DNA of 64,000 nt from Myotis daubentonii (Eukaryota; Chordata; Mammalia; Chiroptera; Vespertilionidae). Below are positions 46,963 to 58,212 of this stretch, piece after piece. The DNA lies in contig NC_081844.1 of NCBI RefSeq assembly GCF_963259705.1, positions 26,118,294-26,182,293 of the forward strand. Direction: 5' to 3'. The notes under the pieces were generated by a model, which saw only the letters and a list, made by a program, of their open reading frames with translations, had not been told where the DNA came from and made no database searches. A program made the translations under genes and the position numbers. Position 1 is the stretch's first letter. Every line of letters begins with the position of its first letter.

Positions 46963-47165
46963 GAATAGACTAAAGAGTCTCAGCGGGAAGGGTGGAGTGG
47001 AGGTGGGAAGATTAATTAAAGATCATACCTGTGGACACAGACAATAGGGTGGTGAAGGCCTGGGGCAGGGGGAACCGGGTGGAGGCGGGCAGTATGGGAT
47101 AAGAAACTGGACATCTGTAATACTCTCAACAAAGATTTTTTTTTTAAAAAAAGAAAAAGAGAGAA

Positions 47166-47365
47166 CAGGCTATGGGTAGTGTTGCTCAGTTGGCTGAGTG
47201 TCTTCCCATGCACTGAAAGGTTGCTGGTTTGATTGGCTGTCAGGGTGCATGCTTGGGTTGCACACTTGATACCTGATAAGGAGTGTGCAGGAGGCAGCCA
47301 ATTGATGTTCTGCTCTCACATCCATGTTTCTCTCCCTTCCTCTCTCTCTAAAAGAGGGATCTCTT
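47166..47365 (+). mobile_element. Ves-like SINE, diverged
   Basis: TTGCTCAGTTGGCTGAGTG head and GTGTGCAGGAGGCAGCCAA body block. Confidence 0.65.
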
Positions 47366-48075
47366 ACCCTATGGGACAGCATGGATGGACCTGCTAAGTG
47401 AAATAAGCCAATCTGAGAAAGACAAATATCACATAATCTCACTTATTTGTGGAATCTAATGAATAAAATGAATTGACAAATAAAAAACACCCAAAGCATG
47501 GAGGCGTGGAACAGACTGACATACCTCAATGTGGGGTTGGAGGGTCAAGAAGAGATAAACCAAAGAGCTTACCTTATACTATAAAATAAAAGGCTAATAT
47601 GCAAATCAACTGAATGGCAGAACTATGTCGCACACTGACCACCAGGGGGCAGACACTCAATGCAGGAGCTGTCCCCTGGTGGTCAGTGCGCTCCCACAGA
47701 GGGGGTGCCGCTCAGCCAGAAGCCAGGTTCACAGCTGGTGAGCACGGCGGCAGTGGCGGGAGCGTCTCCTGCCTCCATGGCAGCGCTAAGGATGTCCAAC
47801 TGCTGGCTTAGGTGCACTCCTCGTGTCAGTCGGACATCCCCCGAGGGCTCCTGGACGGCGAGAGGGTGCAGGCCAGGCTGAGGGACCCCCAAGTGCCCGA
47901 ATTTCATGCACCAGGCCTCTAATATACTTATATGCATAGCCCATGGACACAGGCAATAGGGTAGTGAAGACCTGGGGGGGGGTGGGTAGGGACTGGGAGA
48001 AGGGAGTATGGGGGGGGGGGCGGGAATGGGAGATATCTATAATACTATCAACAATAAAAAATATACAATCAATCA
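47366..48075 (+). mobile_element. L1 3' end split by a Helitron
   Basis: 47376-47576 is L1 3' ORF2/3' UTR (ATCTCACTTATTTGTGGAA). It resumes at 47923 with GCCCATGGACACAGGC and ends TCAACAATAAAAAAT. Confidence 0.7.
47577..47922 (+). mobile_element. Helitron with mutated ends
   Basis: Near-canonical 5' TATAAAATAAAAGGCTAATATG; the terminal CTAG is changed to CTAA at 47919-47922. The paired CCACCAGGGGGCAGA motifs are at 47639-47653 and 47672-47684. Confidence 0.85.
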
Positions 48076-48204
48076 ATAAGAGACAACAGGCCCACAATGG
48101 ATCACTTGTATAAGTCACACCATCAAAACCAGTACAGTCATGAACCTATGGTCAACAATTGACCACATATAGGATGGTGGTCCCATAAGATTATAATGGA
48201 TTTG

Positions 48205-48450
48205 GCCCCAATTGAGTGGCTCAGTTGGTTGGAGTGTTATTTCATACAACAAAAGGTTGCAGTTTTGATCCCAGGTCAGGGCACATTGCCTGGATTGCAG
48301 GTTTGATCTCTGGGGGGGGGGGGGGGGGGGCGGGATATGAGAGGCAACCATTGGATATTTCTCTCACATCAATGTTCATTTCTCCCCCCCCCCCCCGCCC
48401 CTTCCTCTTCCTAAAATCAATGAAAACATATCTTGGGGTATTTTTAAAAA
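48205..48450 (+). mobile_element. SINE with long G and C runs
   Basis: Ves-like head at 48210-48300. G19 lies at 48312-48330 and C13 at 48384-48396, within the same element. Confidence 0.65.
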
Positions 48451-49739
48451 AGATTATAATGGGTTTGAAAAATTCTGATCACCTAGTGATGTCATACCCA
48501 CCATAACATCATAGGACCATGCAGTTTATAGTGATGCTGGTGTAAACAAGCTCCCTGTGCAGCCAGTCCTATGAAAGTCCAGCATACACAGTTACGGTCA
48601 CTGCATAGAATACTTGATGATGATGAGAAACTGGTTTATGCATTTGCCATACTATCCTCTTTATCTTTGTGTGATTTCTACTTAGTGACAGAAAACTTTG
48701 CTGTGAAGCAGTATGCTGTTTATGCGGGCAGCAGCCTCACAGGTCTTGTGTTGACTGTGCCTTCTGATTGCATCATTGCCTCCTGGGCTTGATGAATCTG
48801 ATTTTTGTAAATTTCCGGGCCTAAGTGTACAGTGTGATAAAGTCTACAGTCGTGCACAGTAACATCCTAGGCCTTCATATTCACTCACCAATCACTGACT
48901 CCTGCAGAGCAGCCTCCAGTCCTGCAGCCCATTCAGGGTCAGTGCCCCACACAGATGTACCATTTCCTTACCTTGCACACATTTTTACTGCACCTTTTCA
49001 TAAATGCTTCCTACCATTGCATTACAATTGTCTACAGTATTCAGTACAGAAGCATGTTGCACAGGTTTGTTGCCTAGAACCCACAGGCTACACCATATGG
49101 CCTAGGTGTGTAGCACGCTACACCATGCAGGTTTGTAAGAGAAGTGAAAACAACAAAACTGCCTCCAGATGTCCTCCCCAGGTTCAGGGGTGCAGGACTG
49201 TAGGTAACTGCAGTTTCACCTCTCCCAGGAGTAAAATTCTAATCTAACCCAATCAATCTGCAAGTTGCTGTTCCACACTAATCCGTCTAAAGACTCCTGC
49301 TGTTCCTTCCCCTAAGGAAGGGTGACCCTGCCTGAGATACTATTCAACCTCTTAATGACGCTTCCTTTCTGCCTATTGTAAACGCCTTCCATTCTGAAAA
49401 GCTCCTCAGATTCTATTTTCTAGATGGGATGCGGCCCATTCAGATTCGTGAATGGGAATCAAGCCAATTAGACCTCCCAATTTATTCAGTTGAATTTTGT
49501 GTTTAACAGTTTCAAAAGCACCACTAAACAAATAGCTGATAAGATGCTGTGATTCAGAGAAGGAAGATGGCGGTTAGGATTCGGGGGAGAGACTGGAAAT
49601 GCAGGCATTTGCTGCAGAGCTAGGCCTGGGGGACAGGGGGTGGACTTGAGAGCCTGCTCCACAAACATCAAAACTCAGGAGAAAACGGGTCCTTCTGGGG
49701 AGAAAGGATGGACCGGGGTCCCCACAGACCACAGCTCCT
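48451..49739. other. Intron 1 of gene B, promoter-proximal arm
   Basis: Mirrors 3561-4860. No gene. Open frames here are not conserved in the left copy. Confidence 0.6.
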
Positions 49740-50057
49740 CCCATGCACGAACCGCGGGGACCGAGTCACCATTGTCCCCATGACCCTCCCCGTGGTCCCC
49801 GCACCGACTGCGGAGCCGCGGGGATGCGGGTGCAGAGCTGCCCAGACGCGCTCCGCAGCCCAAGGCCCTGCCGCGGGGACACCCTGGACGCCCGGGTCCC
49901 GGCTGGGCCCCGCCCTGCGAGCCCGAGGGGCCTGCAGTTTCAGCGGAGCCCCCGGCGCCTCGGGTCCGCAGGCTCCGGACCTGACCGTGGAGAGACGGTC
50001 CCGCCACGGCGGCTCCACCCGCCCCTCCTCCCGTCCCCGCGCCGGCCGCACACTCAC

Positions 50058-50060
50058 CAT
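50058..50060 (-). CDS. KZFP gene B, exon 1 (start codon only)
   Basis: Minus-strand ATG followed by donor GTGAGTGTG, identical in layout to gene A. Joined to 37384 it gives Met-Asp-Ser-Val and a frame that stays open to the stop at 35242. Confidence 0.75.
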
Positions 50061-50265
50061 TTCTGGTTCCTGGGCCTCCCGAGTCCGCCTGCAGCTCCCA
50101 CCACCTTACAGATCGCAGCTCCACGGATGAAGCCAGAACAAGAGAGATGCGACCCCAGGGCGTCTGAAGCGAAAGGAACATCCGGGTGGTTGCAGGGCGT
50201 AGCCCCGCCCACCCGGCGCCCAGCTCAGATGACAGACACTGTGCACCACACGCCCCCTAGCGCCT
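50061..50265 (-). promoter_or_regulatory. CpG-rich promoter and 5' UTR of gene B
   Basis: Inverted copy of 3060-3267, with CpG-rich sequence extending into the intron to about 49740. The CTCF-like motif lies at 50249-50262 (minus), about 190 bp upstream of the ATG, as in the other arm. Sequence differs from the left copy at scattered sites, for example CTTACAGATCGCAG versus CTCACAGATCGCAG beside the 5' UTR. Confidence 0.75.
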
Positions 50266-50558
50266 GAGGTGCACAGGCCTGAGCCCAAAGCAGCCAGATC
50301 TCCTGTCCAGGGACGTTTGCGCTGAGAGGCAGCGCTGAGAGTCCCAGGGAACAGTGGTCCTTCCTTGCAAACACACACAATGAAAAGGCACCTAATGAAT
50401 CTGGCTCCATTTTCATCTTTGTTGACACCTGGAGTCTGACATTTGTAAAAAAAGGTTCCAATAAAGAGCACTGAAACCAAAAACAAGCCATCTTTCCGGG
50501 AGAGAGGACAGGAATGAGTTCTGAGTATTTAGAATGGTTAACTTTAGAAAATGTTCCC

Positions 50559-50773
50559 GCTCTACCCGGTTTGGCTCAATGGATAGAGCATCTTCCTGCG
50601 GACTGAAGGGTCCCAGGTTCGATTCTGGTCAAGGGCATGTACCTTGGTTGCGGGCACATCCCCAGTAGCTGTGCAAGAGGCAGCTGATCGATGTTTCTCT
50701 CTCATCGATGTTTCTGGCCCTCTATCCCTCTCCCTTCCTCTCTGTAAAAAATAAATAAAATATATTTTTAAAA
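50559..50773 (+). mobile_element. Ves SINE upstream of gene B promoter
   Basis: Complete apart from a small internal deletion near 50665. AAATGTTCC and AAGTGTTCC flank it. It is absent from the left arm near 2480. Confidence 0.88.
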
Positions 50774-52383
50774 AAGTGTTCCGGACATGGAAGCACAGGC
50801 AGCCTCTCCATAGAGTATCACAGCTTCCTGGCTCTGACCATTGCCTCTCTCCAGCCCCTGAGGAAATGCTCAAACATTTCCACCCAAACTGCAGCAATAA
50901 CCCCATCAAGCCTGGGACACAGAAGAACCTGGAGGCCACCTGACACAGGCAGCCTGAGGGCAGAGCCACAGAACCACAGGTGACCTCAACGGAGAGAGAA
51001 AAGGAGGGCACACGTTTCTCCCAGGACTCAGCTTACCAGGAGGCCCACACGGGGAGGAGCAGCACCAATCACCATACACAGCAGGAAGAAAGGTCTGTGG
51101 GCATTCACCATGCGGAACTGGGATGGAGAATGTATTCGCATTTCATCATCTTTTTTTCACCTTCCTTTTCACAGCTATCTCAAAAACAATAGTCTCCAAG
51201 CAGTTTTTCTAGAAATCATTCTGATTTTCTACTCTGGAATACCTCTGGCTTTTTGTTTTGTTTTCTCTCTCATCTCAACCTCAAATAAATGACCTCTTAC
51301 TAAGAATGCATGTTCACTGGGGAAGATACACATGTTTGGTCTCTTCTCTCGCACGGTTGAACTTCAGGAACCTGCTGCTGCAGAAAGTACATTGCATCCC
51401 TGCCCTTCCACACCTTACTCTTATTTGCACCTGTGGGAATTATACAGTTCCAGCTGTGGCCCCATCTGGGAAAAAATGCTGCAGTGCTCCTTGCACTGAG
51501 TGCCACGAATTGTTCTGCTTGTCAAAGGTCCTTTAATCACTGTGGTCATCATTGTAGACATGCTATCTTGGAAAGAGCATGTGTTTCTTGTGATCTTCAT
51601 CATGGCAAACACAAAAGGCCAGAATATGCTTAGTGTCCGTATATCCACCTGCAACACGGCAAACCCCTTGAGAACTCAAGGCATCCTACAAGATGGTCTT
51701 CTCAGCCAATGAGCTCCAGTGGAGCTCAGGGAGTCTTTTGTACACATGGAGAGAGAAAGATTTTTCTCATGACCTTGGAAAATGATGCTAATGGAATAAA
51801 TTATCTAAAGTTCTAGAAAGTGCTCTTGGCTCTGAGAAAATATTAGGAGGGAATTCATTCTTTTTGTGGTCTAAAGCATGAAGTACCTTTAAGTGGCAGG
51901 ACATCAATATATGTATTTGTACTTAAAACTACTTTTTTCTTCATGGTCTGACTGAAATAGTACCATGACGTTTGAGGTAGTAGTGAGAGAATCAACCAAA
52001 TTCTTCTATCTTGTGGGGAAAGCATGAGCTACCGTAGATAACAATCTCAGCATTTATTTTAAAGATTTGGAAGTATGGAAAATAAACACCCAGTCTCATT
52101 GGACAGATCTCTGGACTGTGGTTCTGAAACATAAAAGAACATCCCAAGTGGGTTCTGCCTGGGGACATCCTCTGTCATGTGCATCAGCATAATTTCTTTC
52201 CATTGCCTCCACGACCATTGTCAGGGTGATCTGGCCTTGCCCAGCCTCTTAGCTGTACTTGCTCCATCTTGAGACAGAATCGGAAATTTCCTGTGTGCAC
52301 TGGTGCCCTTGAGTTCACAAAGAAACTGCAGGAGAAGGAAGGTGTCACCTCCAGGCCAGAAAAAGATTCTCTTTAAATATAAA
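50774..52383. other. Intergenic, unassigned
   Basis: No gene supported. 51300-51715 holds overlapping open frames on both strands without homology. No recognised repeat. Confidence 0.4.
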
Positions 52384-52484
52384 TGGCCTGGCCAGCATGG
52401 CTTAGTAGTTAAGCATCGACCTATGAACCAGGAGGTCAAGGTTCGATTCCCGGTCAGGGCACATGCTCAGGTTTCGGGCTCAAT
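52384..52484 (+). mobile_element. Ves SINE (tRNA-head variant), cut by a reverse SINE
   Basis: GGCCTGGCCAGCATGGCTTAG head up to GGGCTCAAT, then the A/T-rich end of an opposite SINE. Confidence 0.75.
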
Positions 52485-52702
52485 ATTTTATATATTTTTA
52501 TTGATTTCAGAGAGGAAGGGAGAAGGAGAGAGAGATAGAAACATCAATGATGAGCGAGAATCATGGTTCGGCTGCCTCCTGCACACCCCCTACTGGGGAT
52601 TGAGCTGCAACCCACAATCCAGGCATGTGCCCTTGACCAGAATCAAACCTGGGATCCTTCAGTCTGCAGGCAGACATTCCATCCACTGAGGCAAACCGGC
52701 TG
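52485..52702 (-). mobile_element. Ves SINE
   Basis: Reverse copy. Its head is split by the hAT at 52703; GGCTAGGG resumes at 52938. Confidence 0.82.
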
Positions 52703-52937
52703 CAGTGATGGCGAACCTTTTGAGCTCAGAGTGTCAGCATTTTGAAAAACCCTAACTTAACTCTGGTGCCGTGTCACATATAGAAATTTTTTGATATTTG
52801 CAACCATAGTAAAACAAAGACTTATATTTTTGATATTTATTTTATATATTTAAATGCCATTTAACAAAGAAAAATCGACCCAAAAAATGAGTTCGCTTAT
52901 CACCTCTGACACACGTGTCATAGGTTCACCATCACTG
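52703..52937 (+). mobile_element. Non-autonomous hAT element (CAGTGATGGCGAACC family)
   Basis: Nearly identical to 8940-9174 and inserted in the equivalent site of another SINE. The 3' flank GGCTAGGG pairs with GGCTG on the 5' side, implying a 3 bp loss there. Confidence 0.88.
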
Positions 52938-52999
52938 GGCTAGGGCAATAAAAATATATTTTAAAATAAAAATAAAATAATAAATAAATACAAATGTAC

Positions 53000-53215
53000 C
53001 CTGGCCAAGTAGCACAGTTGGTTAGAGTGTCTTCCTTATATACCAAGGTTGCAGGTTTGATCCCCTGTCAGGGCACATATAAGAATCAACCAATGAATGC
53101 ATAAATAAGTGGAAAATTAAATCAATGTTTCTCTTTCTCCCACCCCCCTTCCTCCCTTTCTCTCCCTTCCTTTCTCTCTCTCTCTCTCAAATCAATAAGT
53201 AAAAATTAAATATAT
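53000..53215 (+). mobile_element. Ves-like SINE, diverged
   Basis: CCTGGCCAAGTAGCACAGTTGG head and a CT-rich body (53130-53190). Confidence 0.6.
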
Positions 53216-53637
53216 ACAAATGTAACAAGGAGAAGGCCTGTAGGGCCTCCAGCCCCTGATTTCTCCTTAAGGGATCTGTTTTCCAAATGTGTGAGAAGCA
53301 GGGTCTCATATCCATGACCATTGCCCCCAGCCTAGCTCTTCCAAGAACTGGCAACAAATGTCTTTTTTCCTTTTAGTTGAATTATATAGGTTGCAGGTGT
53401 GCCATTCTATAATACGTCATCTGTATATTGTATTGTGTGTTCACCACCCCAAGTCAGGCCTCCTTCCATCACCATTTATCCCTACCTTTGTTGGCAAATT
53501 TCTAAATTTCTAATATCTCCCAGCATTCCCAAAGTCAACTGCCCCTCTTGGACGCATAGCATCATCATCAACTCTTTGTTCTCCAGGATGCATATGAAAC
53601 AGGCTATTTTAATTGTTTTCCAACAAGCTTGTTCTAA

Positions 53638-53852
53638 AAAAATATATATTTTAATTGATTTCAGAGAGGAAGGGAGAGGGAGAGAGAGAAACATCAATGA
53701 TGAAAGAGAATCATAGATTGGCTGCCTCCAGCACACCCCCTACTAGGGATGGAGCCCACAACCCGGGCATGTGCCCTTGACCGGAATGGAAACTGGGACC
53801 CTTCAGTCTTCAGGCCGATGCTCTATCCACTGAGCCAAACCGGCTAAGGCCC
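53638..53852 (-). mobile_element. Ves SINE
   Basis: Reverse complete copy; AACAAGCT occurs before it (53623-53630) and after it (53853-53860). Confidence 0.87.
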
Positions 53853-54228
53853 AACAAGCTCTTTCTTAAGGGAGCAGAAGCCTGTGACCAGTGACCTAAG
53901 CTATGGCTCCCTAGAACCAGCAAAGGGAAGTACTTGAAGGCCCCGTTGGTTCTTTTAGGTGAGAGGAAAGCTGACAATAACCTCATGGGAGAGGTTGTAT
54001 GAAATCCCCAGTCCTCTCACCCACAGGATCATTCCTGGGCTCAGACATCATCTTAGAAAATCTTTGCATGGACGTTCTTTCTTGGACACTGCCTAGCTGT
54101 TCTGTCCGGTTAGCAATATCCTCCATGAGTAAGATTAGCATTGTTTTACTGTGATATTCACTTTGTTGTGATGGTCTGGAACCTAACTCACAGTATATCC
54201 AATGTATGCCTGTAATGACTTGTCTTCA
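53853..54228. other. Fragment related to gene A intron 1
   Basis: 53870-53960 resembles 10577-10690 (shared AGGGAAGTACTTGAAGGCCC). No gene. Confidence 0.45.
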
Positions 54229-54382
54229 TTTTTCTTTTCCTTTCCTTTCCTTCCCTTCCCTTCCCTTCCCTTCCCTTCCCTTCCCTTCCCTTTCCTTTCC
54301 CTTTCTTTCTTCCTTCCTCCCTTCCTTCTTTCCTTCCTTCCTTCCTTCCTTCCTTCCTTTCTATTTCCTTTCTTTCTTTTTA
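54229..54382. repeat. Long polypyrimidine tract (CCTTT/CCTT)n
   Basis: About 150 bp almost purely C and T on the plus strand: CCCTT units, then CTTC units with some mirror symmetry. The open frames across it are artefacts. Confidence 0.9.
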
Positions 54383-55516
54383 CAACTTACACATACTTTA
54401 TTCACTTGACTAAAAGCCTTCTATTAGTACATACAATGTTTTACATAGTTGATCTCAACTTTGTTCACACCGACGTCAGTGAGTTAGTTGTATTTGAATC
54501 TCTATGCTGAGACTATTCAGTTGCTGCTGTTCCTGTTGGCTTGTTTTCTTTCAAACACACTTCTTTCGTGTGTGTTTAAGGAAGTGTTTTTAAGGTAAGA
54601 ATCAAGGTGGGTACTTTCATATAAAATCTTATTTTTAATTCCTTCTCTGGTGATTCTTTCCTGGATTCTTACCTTTGCATAATTATACCTACAATGGAAC
54701 TAGTATCCTAAAGTCACCAAGATAAACTCTTCTACTCCAACACCACATGATCTGCTGATTCTACTAGCTAAAAAAAAAAGTCCAAGGTCAGCCTCAACTG
54801 ATCCTAACAAACCCTATAATCCCAAGTCCTGTGCACAGGGAACGTTCTCAACATCTAAGATTACTAGGCACTTAAAGGGCTTCTCCTTCCCAGGCTGGGG
54901 CTCTGCAACAGCCATGGGGACCAGTGGGCACCTCCAGTCCCACCCTCCCCCCATCAAGGGCCCCCTTGTCTTCGTTTGTCACTAAGGTAAAATGCATGTA
55001 ATCAATACAACTTTAAAGATAGTGTGACATAGTTACAAAAAGGCAAGAAAGAAGTGACCTTGAGGAAAAAAATTCCAGTATTACATTGCTTTTTTTTTTT
55101 TCCCAAAAACACACAAATTTATTATATTACAGTTCTGTGGGTTAGAAGTCCATTAAGGGTCTTACCAGACTAAAATCAATGTATCAGCAGGCTGCATTCC
55201 TTTCTGGAGGTTCGAGGTGCAATTCAATTCTTGCTCATTTGGGTTGTTGGCAAAATTCAGTTACTTACAGTTGTAGGACTAAGTCCCTGCTTTCTTGCTG
55301 GCTGTCAGCTGAGCATCAGTCCTGGTTTCTAGAGGCTGCCACATTCTAAGAGCTGCTAACTGATTCCTTATTTGCATCTCTCTCCTTACATTGCTTTTGA
55401 TAAAAATTCCTCTCTCATTTTTCTTTTCTCCCTGTGCCTACATAGTAAGTTTCTGAGGACTCTTTTTTACTTTTGGGTAATCTCAAGTGAAATTTTAGGG
55501 TCTAAACTTGGTTTTG
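54383..55516. other. Intergenic; possible old mammalian repeat at 55090-55400
   Basis: 55090-55400 (TTTATTATATTACAGTTCTG, then AGAAGTCCATTAAGG) resembles an ancient mammalian repeat that I cannot name. The rest is unassigned. Confidence 0.35.
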
Positions 55517-55692
55517 CCTGGCCAGTGTGGCTCAGTGATTGAGCATTGACCTATGAACCAGGTCACAGTTTGATTGCCTATCAGGGCCCCATCCCCAATG
55601 GGGGGGGAGGGGTGTGTGTGTGCAAGGGGCAGCCAATCAATGATTCTCTCCTATCAGTGATGTTGCTGTCTCTCTTCCCTTCCTCTCTCTCT
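55517..55692 (+). mobile_element. Ves SINE (tRNA-head variant)
   Basis: GCCTGGCCAGTGTGGCTCAG head with an internal G-run. The tail is cut by the next reverse SINE and resumes near 55915. Confidence 0.8.
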
Positions 55693-55693
55693 T

Positions 55694-55913
55694 TTAAAAA
55701 AAAAATATTTTATTGATTTTTTCCAGAGAGGAAGGGAGAGGGATAGAGAGTTAGAAACACTGATGAGAGAGAAACATCAATTCAGCTGCCTCCTGCATAC
55801 CCCCTACTGGGGATGTGTCTGCAACCAAGGTACATGCCCTTGACCAGAATCGAACCTGGGACCCTTCAGTCTGCAGGCTGATGCTCTATCCATTGAGCCA
55901 AACCGGTTAGGGC
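55694..55913 (-). mobile_element. Ves SINE nested in a plus-strand Ves
   Basis: Reverse complete copy; CTCCTCCTTTCCTCTC of the host SINE follows it. Confidence 0.87.
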
Positions 55914-56225
55914 TCCTCCTTTCCTCTCTTAAGTCAATAAAACTACACTAAAAAACTACAATAAAAACTATACTAAAATATATTTAAAAAACACCTTGAA
56001 GTGTTCAAGGATGACTCATTACTTATACAAGAAACTTGCCCTGGAAATAATAATTAACTCTTTTTTTCCCCCCCTGAAAGGAATAGATATTTGGGATTTT
56101 CTGGTTGAACTAGTAAAATGACCATTTTCTTCTCTCCTTTACACACAAATACTGGATTTGAGTGAGTTTTTTTCGGGTTGTTCAAACATGGGGTTTGTGT
56201 AATTAAAATATCGGTGGTGGGCTGC

Positions 56226-57470
56226 TTTGTGACAGCGCTACGGAGGCTGGTGGGAGGGCTGTACTCCGCGTGAAGCAGAAGCGCAGCCGAATCTCCGGTC
56301 CTGGCTTGCAAACGCCTCCGGAGCGATGCCGCCAGAAGACGTCCCCTGAGGGTCTGGAGAGAGCAGCAGAGGGTAATGTCTTCTTCCAGTTGGTGGCTAC
56401 AGTGCGCTCCCAGGAGGAGCCGGTCCAGCCGCTGCTGCGGGCCGCTCTGCGCCCATCCCGGGGCAGCCAGCAGGGTATCCGCCACGACCCCCACGCGTGG
56501 GCTCGGAAGATCCAGCGGGAGGGCCGCTACAGGCAGTCTCTAGCCGCGATCCTCGGGCATTCCCTCGGATGGCCTGGAGTCGGTGACGCAGGCTTCCAGC
56601 TGTTGGATCTGGTCCACGGAGACCCAGAGGCCGCTGCCGCCGCGCCTCCTGCAAAGTACCGGACCCAGATGCGACCCTTTGCAATTCTGTCGGGTTGATC
56701 CGGAGGCGATTGACTGTATCTGAGGATGGGCAAGTGTCGGCACCGGGCGGAACGGAAGGATGACCGTGTGTATGACATGTACTACTTGGAGGCGGCCACT
56801 CCAGGGTGGATTGAGAATATCCTCTCTGTGCAGCCCTACAGCCAGGAGTGGGAGCTGATGTGCAGGTGAATGATGACCAACGACTGCAGGACATTTATGA
56901 TGAAGATGATGGGAATAGTGAGAATAACTGGCGCCATGAGTACCCCGAGGAGGCGAGCAGTGACGGAGATGAAGATTCCAGAGGCTCTGACGAATACAAC
57001 AGCCCCAGTGAAGAGGAAAGAGGCAACAGCAGACCACAGATGTGGAACAAATACCCTTTGGGTGTGCAGAAGGGGTTTGGCTATGACACCCCCATGACCT
57101 GGCCTCGGACTGATGATCCTGTGACGACCCTGAGGGTCTACCACAGGCCCTTGAGGGCTCTGACTGCAGCATCAGCCACCCTGGTAATGGGTTTCCTGGC
57201 GTAACACGTGGAAGAAAAAAGCATGTCCAACAGCACCATCACACCAGTGAAAACTTGTGCTGAAGGACTGTCTCTTTTCCACTAATAGTAGGGGCCCTTT
57301 GCCTCATTCAAGTGACCCTACAGTCTGGGGGACCAAAAAAACAAACAAACCATAAAATGAAGCTTCCTGGCCTAGGCATTTTCCTGCTCTTCTCCTATGC
57401 TGAAACCAGTAAGTGGAAGACAGGCTGTTTTATCAGAACTAAGGTTCAACTTCTCCATACCACCAGGCCT
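56226..57470 (+). pseudogene. SLC7A6OS: Processed pseudogene of SLC7A6OS
   Basis: Intronless, with frames split by indels. 56270-56698 retains [35 protein letters not shown] and GFQLLDLVH. 56765-56855 retains [19 protein letters not shown] and PYSQEWEL. 56870-57100 retains [24 protein letters not shown] and [15 protein letters not shown]. These match SLC7A6OS, the mammalian relative of yeast Iwr1, which helps import RNA polymerase II to the nucleus. The start is near GTGACAGCGCTACGG, and about 300 bp of 3' UTR-like sequence precede an L1 3' end. At least three frameshifts make it non-functional. Confidence 0.9.
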
Positions 57471-57475
57471 CCCCC

Positions 57476-57726
57476 TCATATGTGGAATCTAACGAACCAA
57501 ATAAACTGATGATCAAAAATAGACCCAGAGTCATAGAAGCATGAACAGACTACTAACCCCCAGAGGGAAGGCAGGGGAGGGTGGGTGGGAAGAGATCAAC
57601 CAATGAACTTGTACGCATATATGCATAACCCATGGACACAGACAATGGGGAGGTGAGGACAGGAGTGGGCTGGAAGAGGTTAATGGGGGTAAATGGAGGG
57701 CCTATGTAATACTTTCAACAATAAAG

Positions 57727-57739
<13 letters not shown>
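57476..57739 (+). mobile_element. L1 3' UTR end
   Basis: TATGTGGAATCTAACG to TTTCAACAATAAAGATTTTT, including ACCCATGGACACAGACAATG. Same tail type as the L1 copies at 47 and 48 kb. Confidence 0.75.

Positions 57740-57792
<53 letters not shown>
57736..57792. repeat. (AT)n microsatellite
   Basis: About 28 AT units at the A-rich end of a reverse SINE. Confidence 0.9.
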
Positions 57793-57794
<2 letters not shown>

Positions 57795-57979
57795 ATTTTT
57801 TACAGAGAGGGAGATAGTTAGAAACATCGATAAGAGAGAAACATCGATCAGCTGCCTCCTGCACATCTCCCACTGGGGATGTGCCTGCAACCCAGGTACG
57901 TGCCCTTGACTGGAATCGAACATGGGACCTTTCAGTCTGCAGGCCGATGCTCTATCCACTGAGCCAAACCGGTTTCGGC
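57793..57979 (-). mobile_element. Ves SINE in the L1 tail
   Basis: Reverse copy. CAACAATAAAGATTTTT precedes it (57718-57734) and recurs at 57980-57996. Confidence 0.88.
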
Positions 57980-58029
57980 AACAATAAAGATTTTTTTTTA
58001 AATAAAAAATAAAATAAAATGTAAGTTAA

Positions 58030-58212
58030 GCCCAGCCAGCGTGGCTCAGTGGTCATTGTTCGATTCCCTGTCAGGGCACATGCCCAGATTGTGGGCTCGA
58101 TTCCTAGTGTGGGGCGTGCAGGAGGCAGTCAATAAATGATTCTCTCTCATCATTGTTTCTCTCTTTCCCTTTCCCTTTCTCTCTGAAATCAATTTTAAAA
58201 ATATTTTTAAAA
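58030..58212 (+). mobile_element. Ves SINE (tRNA-head variant), internally deleted
   Basis: GCCCAGCCAGCGTGGCTCAG head with about 25 bp missing before GTTCGATTCC. Confidence 0.78.

Larger units (their letters stand above)
45081..47153 (+). mobile_element. Full-length-ended ORF1-only L1 (HAL1-like)
   Basis: The 5' end GAGAACCAAGATGGCGACAC and a 3' end with a poly-A-like tail are bounded by AAAAAGG(A)GAGAACAGG copies (about 45065-45080 and about 47154-47169). Between them lie a 5' UTR, an ORF1 remnant (45790-46612) and an L1 3' UTR with the CCCATGGACACAGACAATAG type tail. There is no ORF2 at all. A hAT element interrupts the 3' UTR at 46749. Confidence 0.75.

Noticed and set aside
51258..51715. 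Possible receptor-like hydrophobic frame (VVIIVDMLSW...)
   Set aside because: Too short, no conserved receptor motif, and competing frames of similar length on both strands.
54202..54510. 102-codon frame rich in Pro, Ser, Phe and Leu
   Set aside because: It is a translation of the polypyrimidine tract, not a gene.
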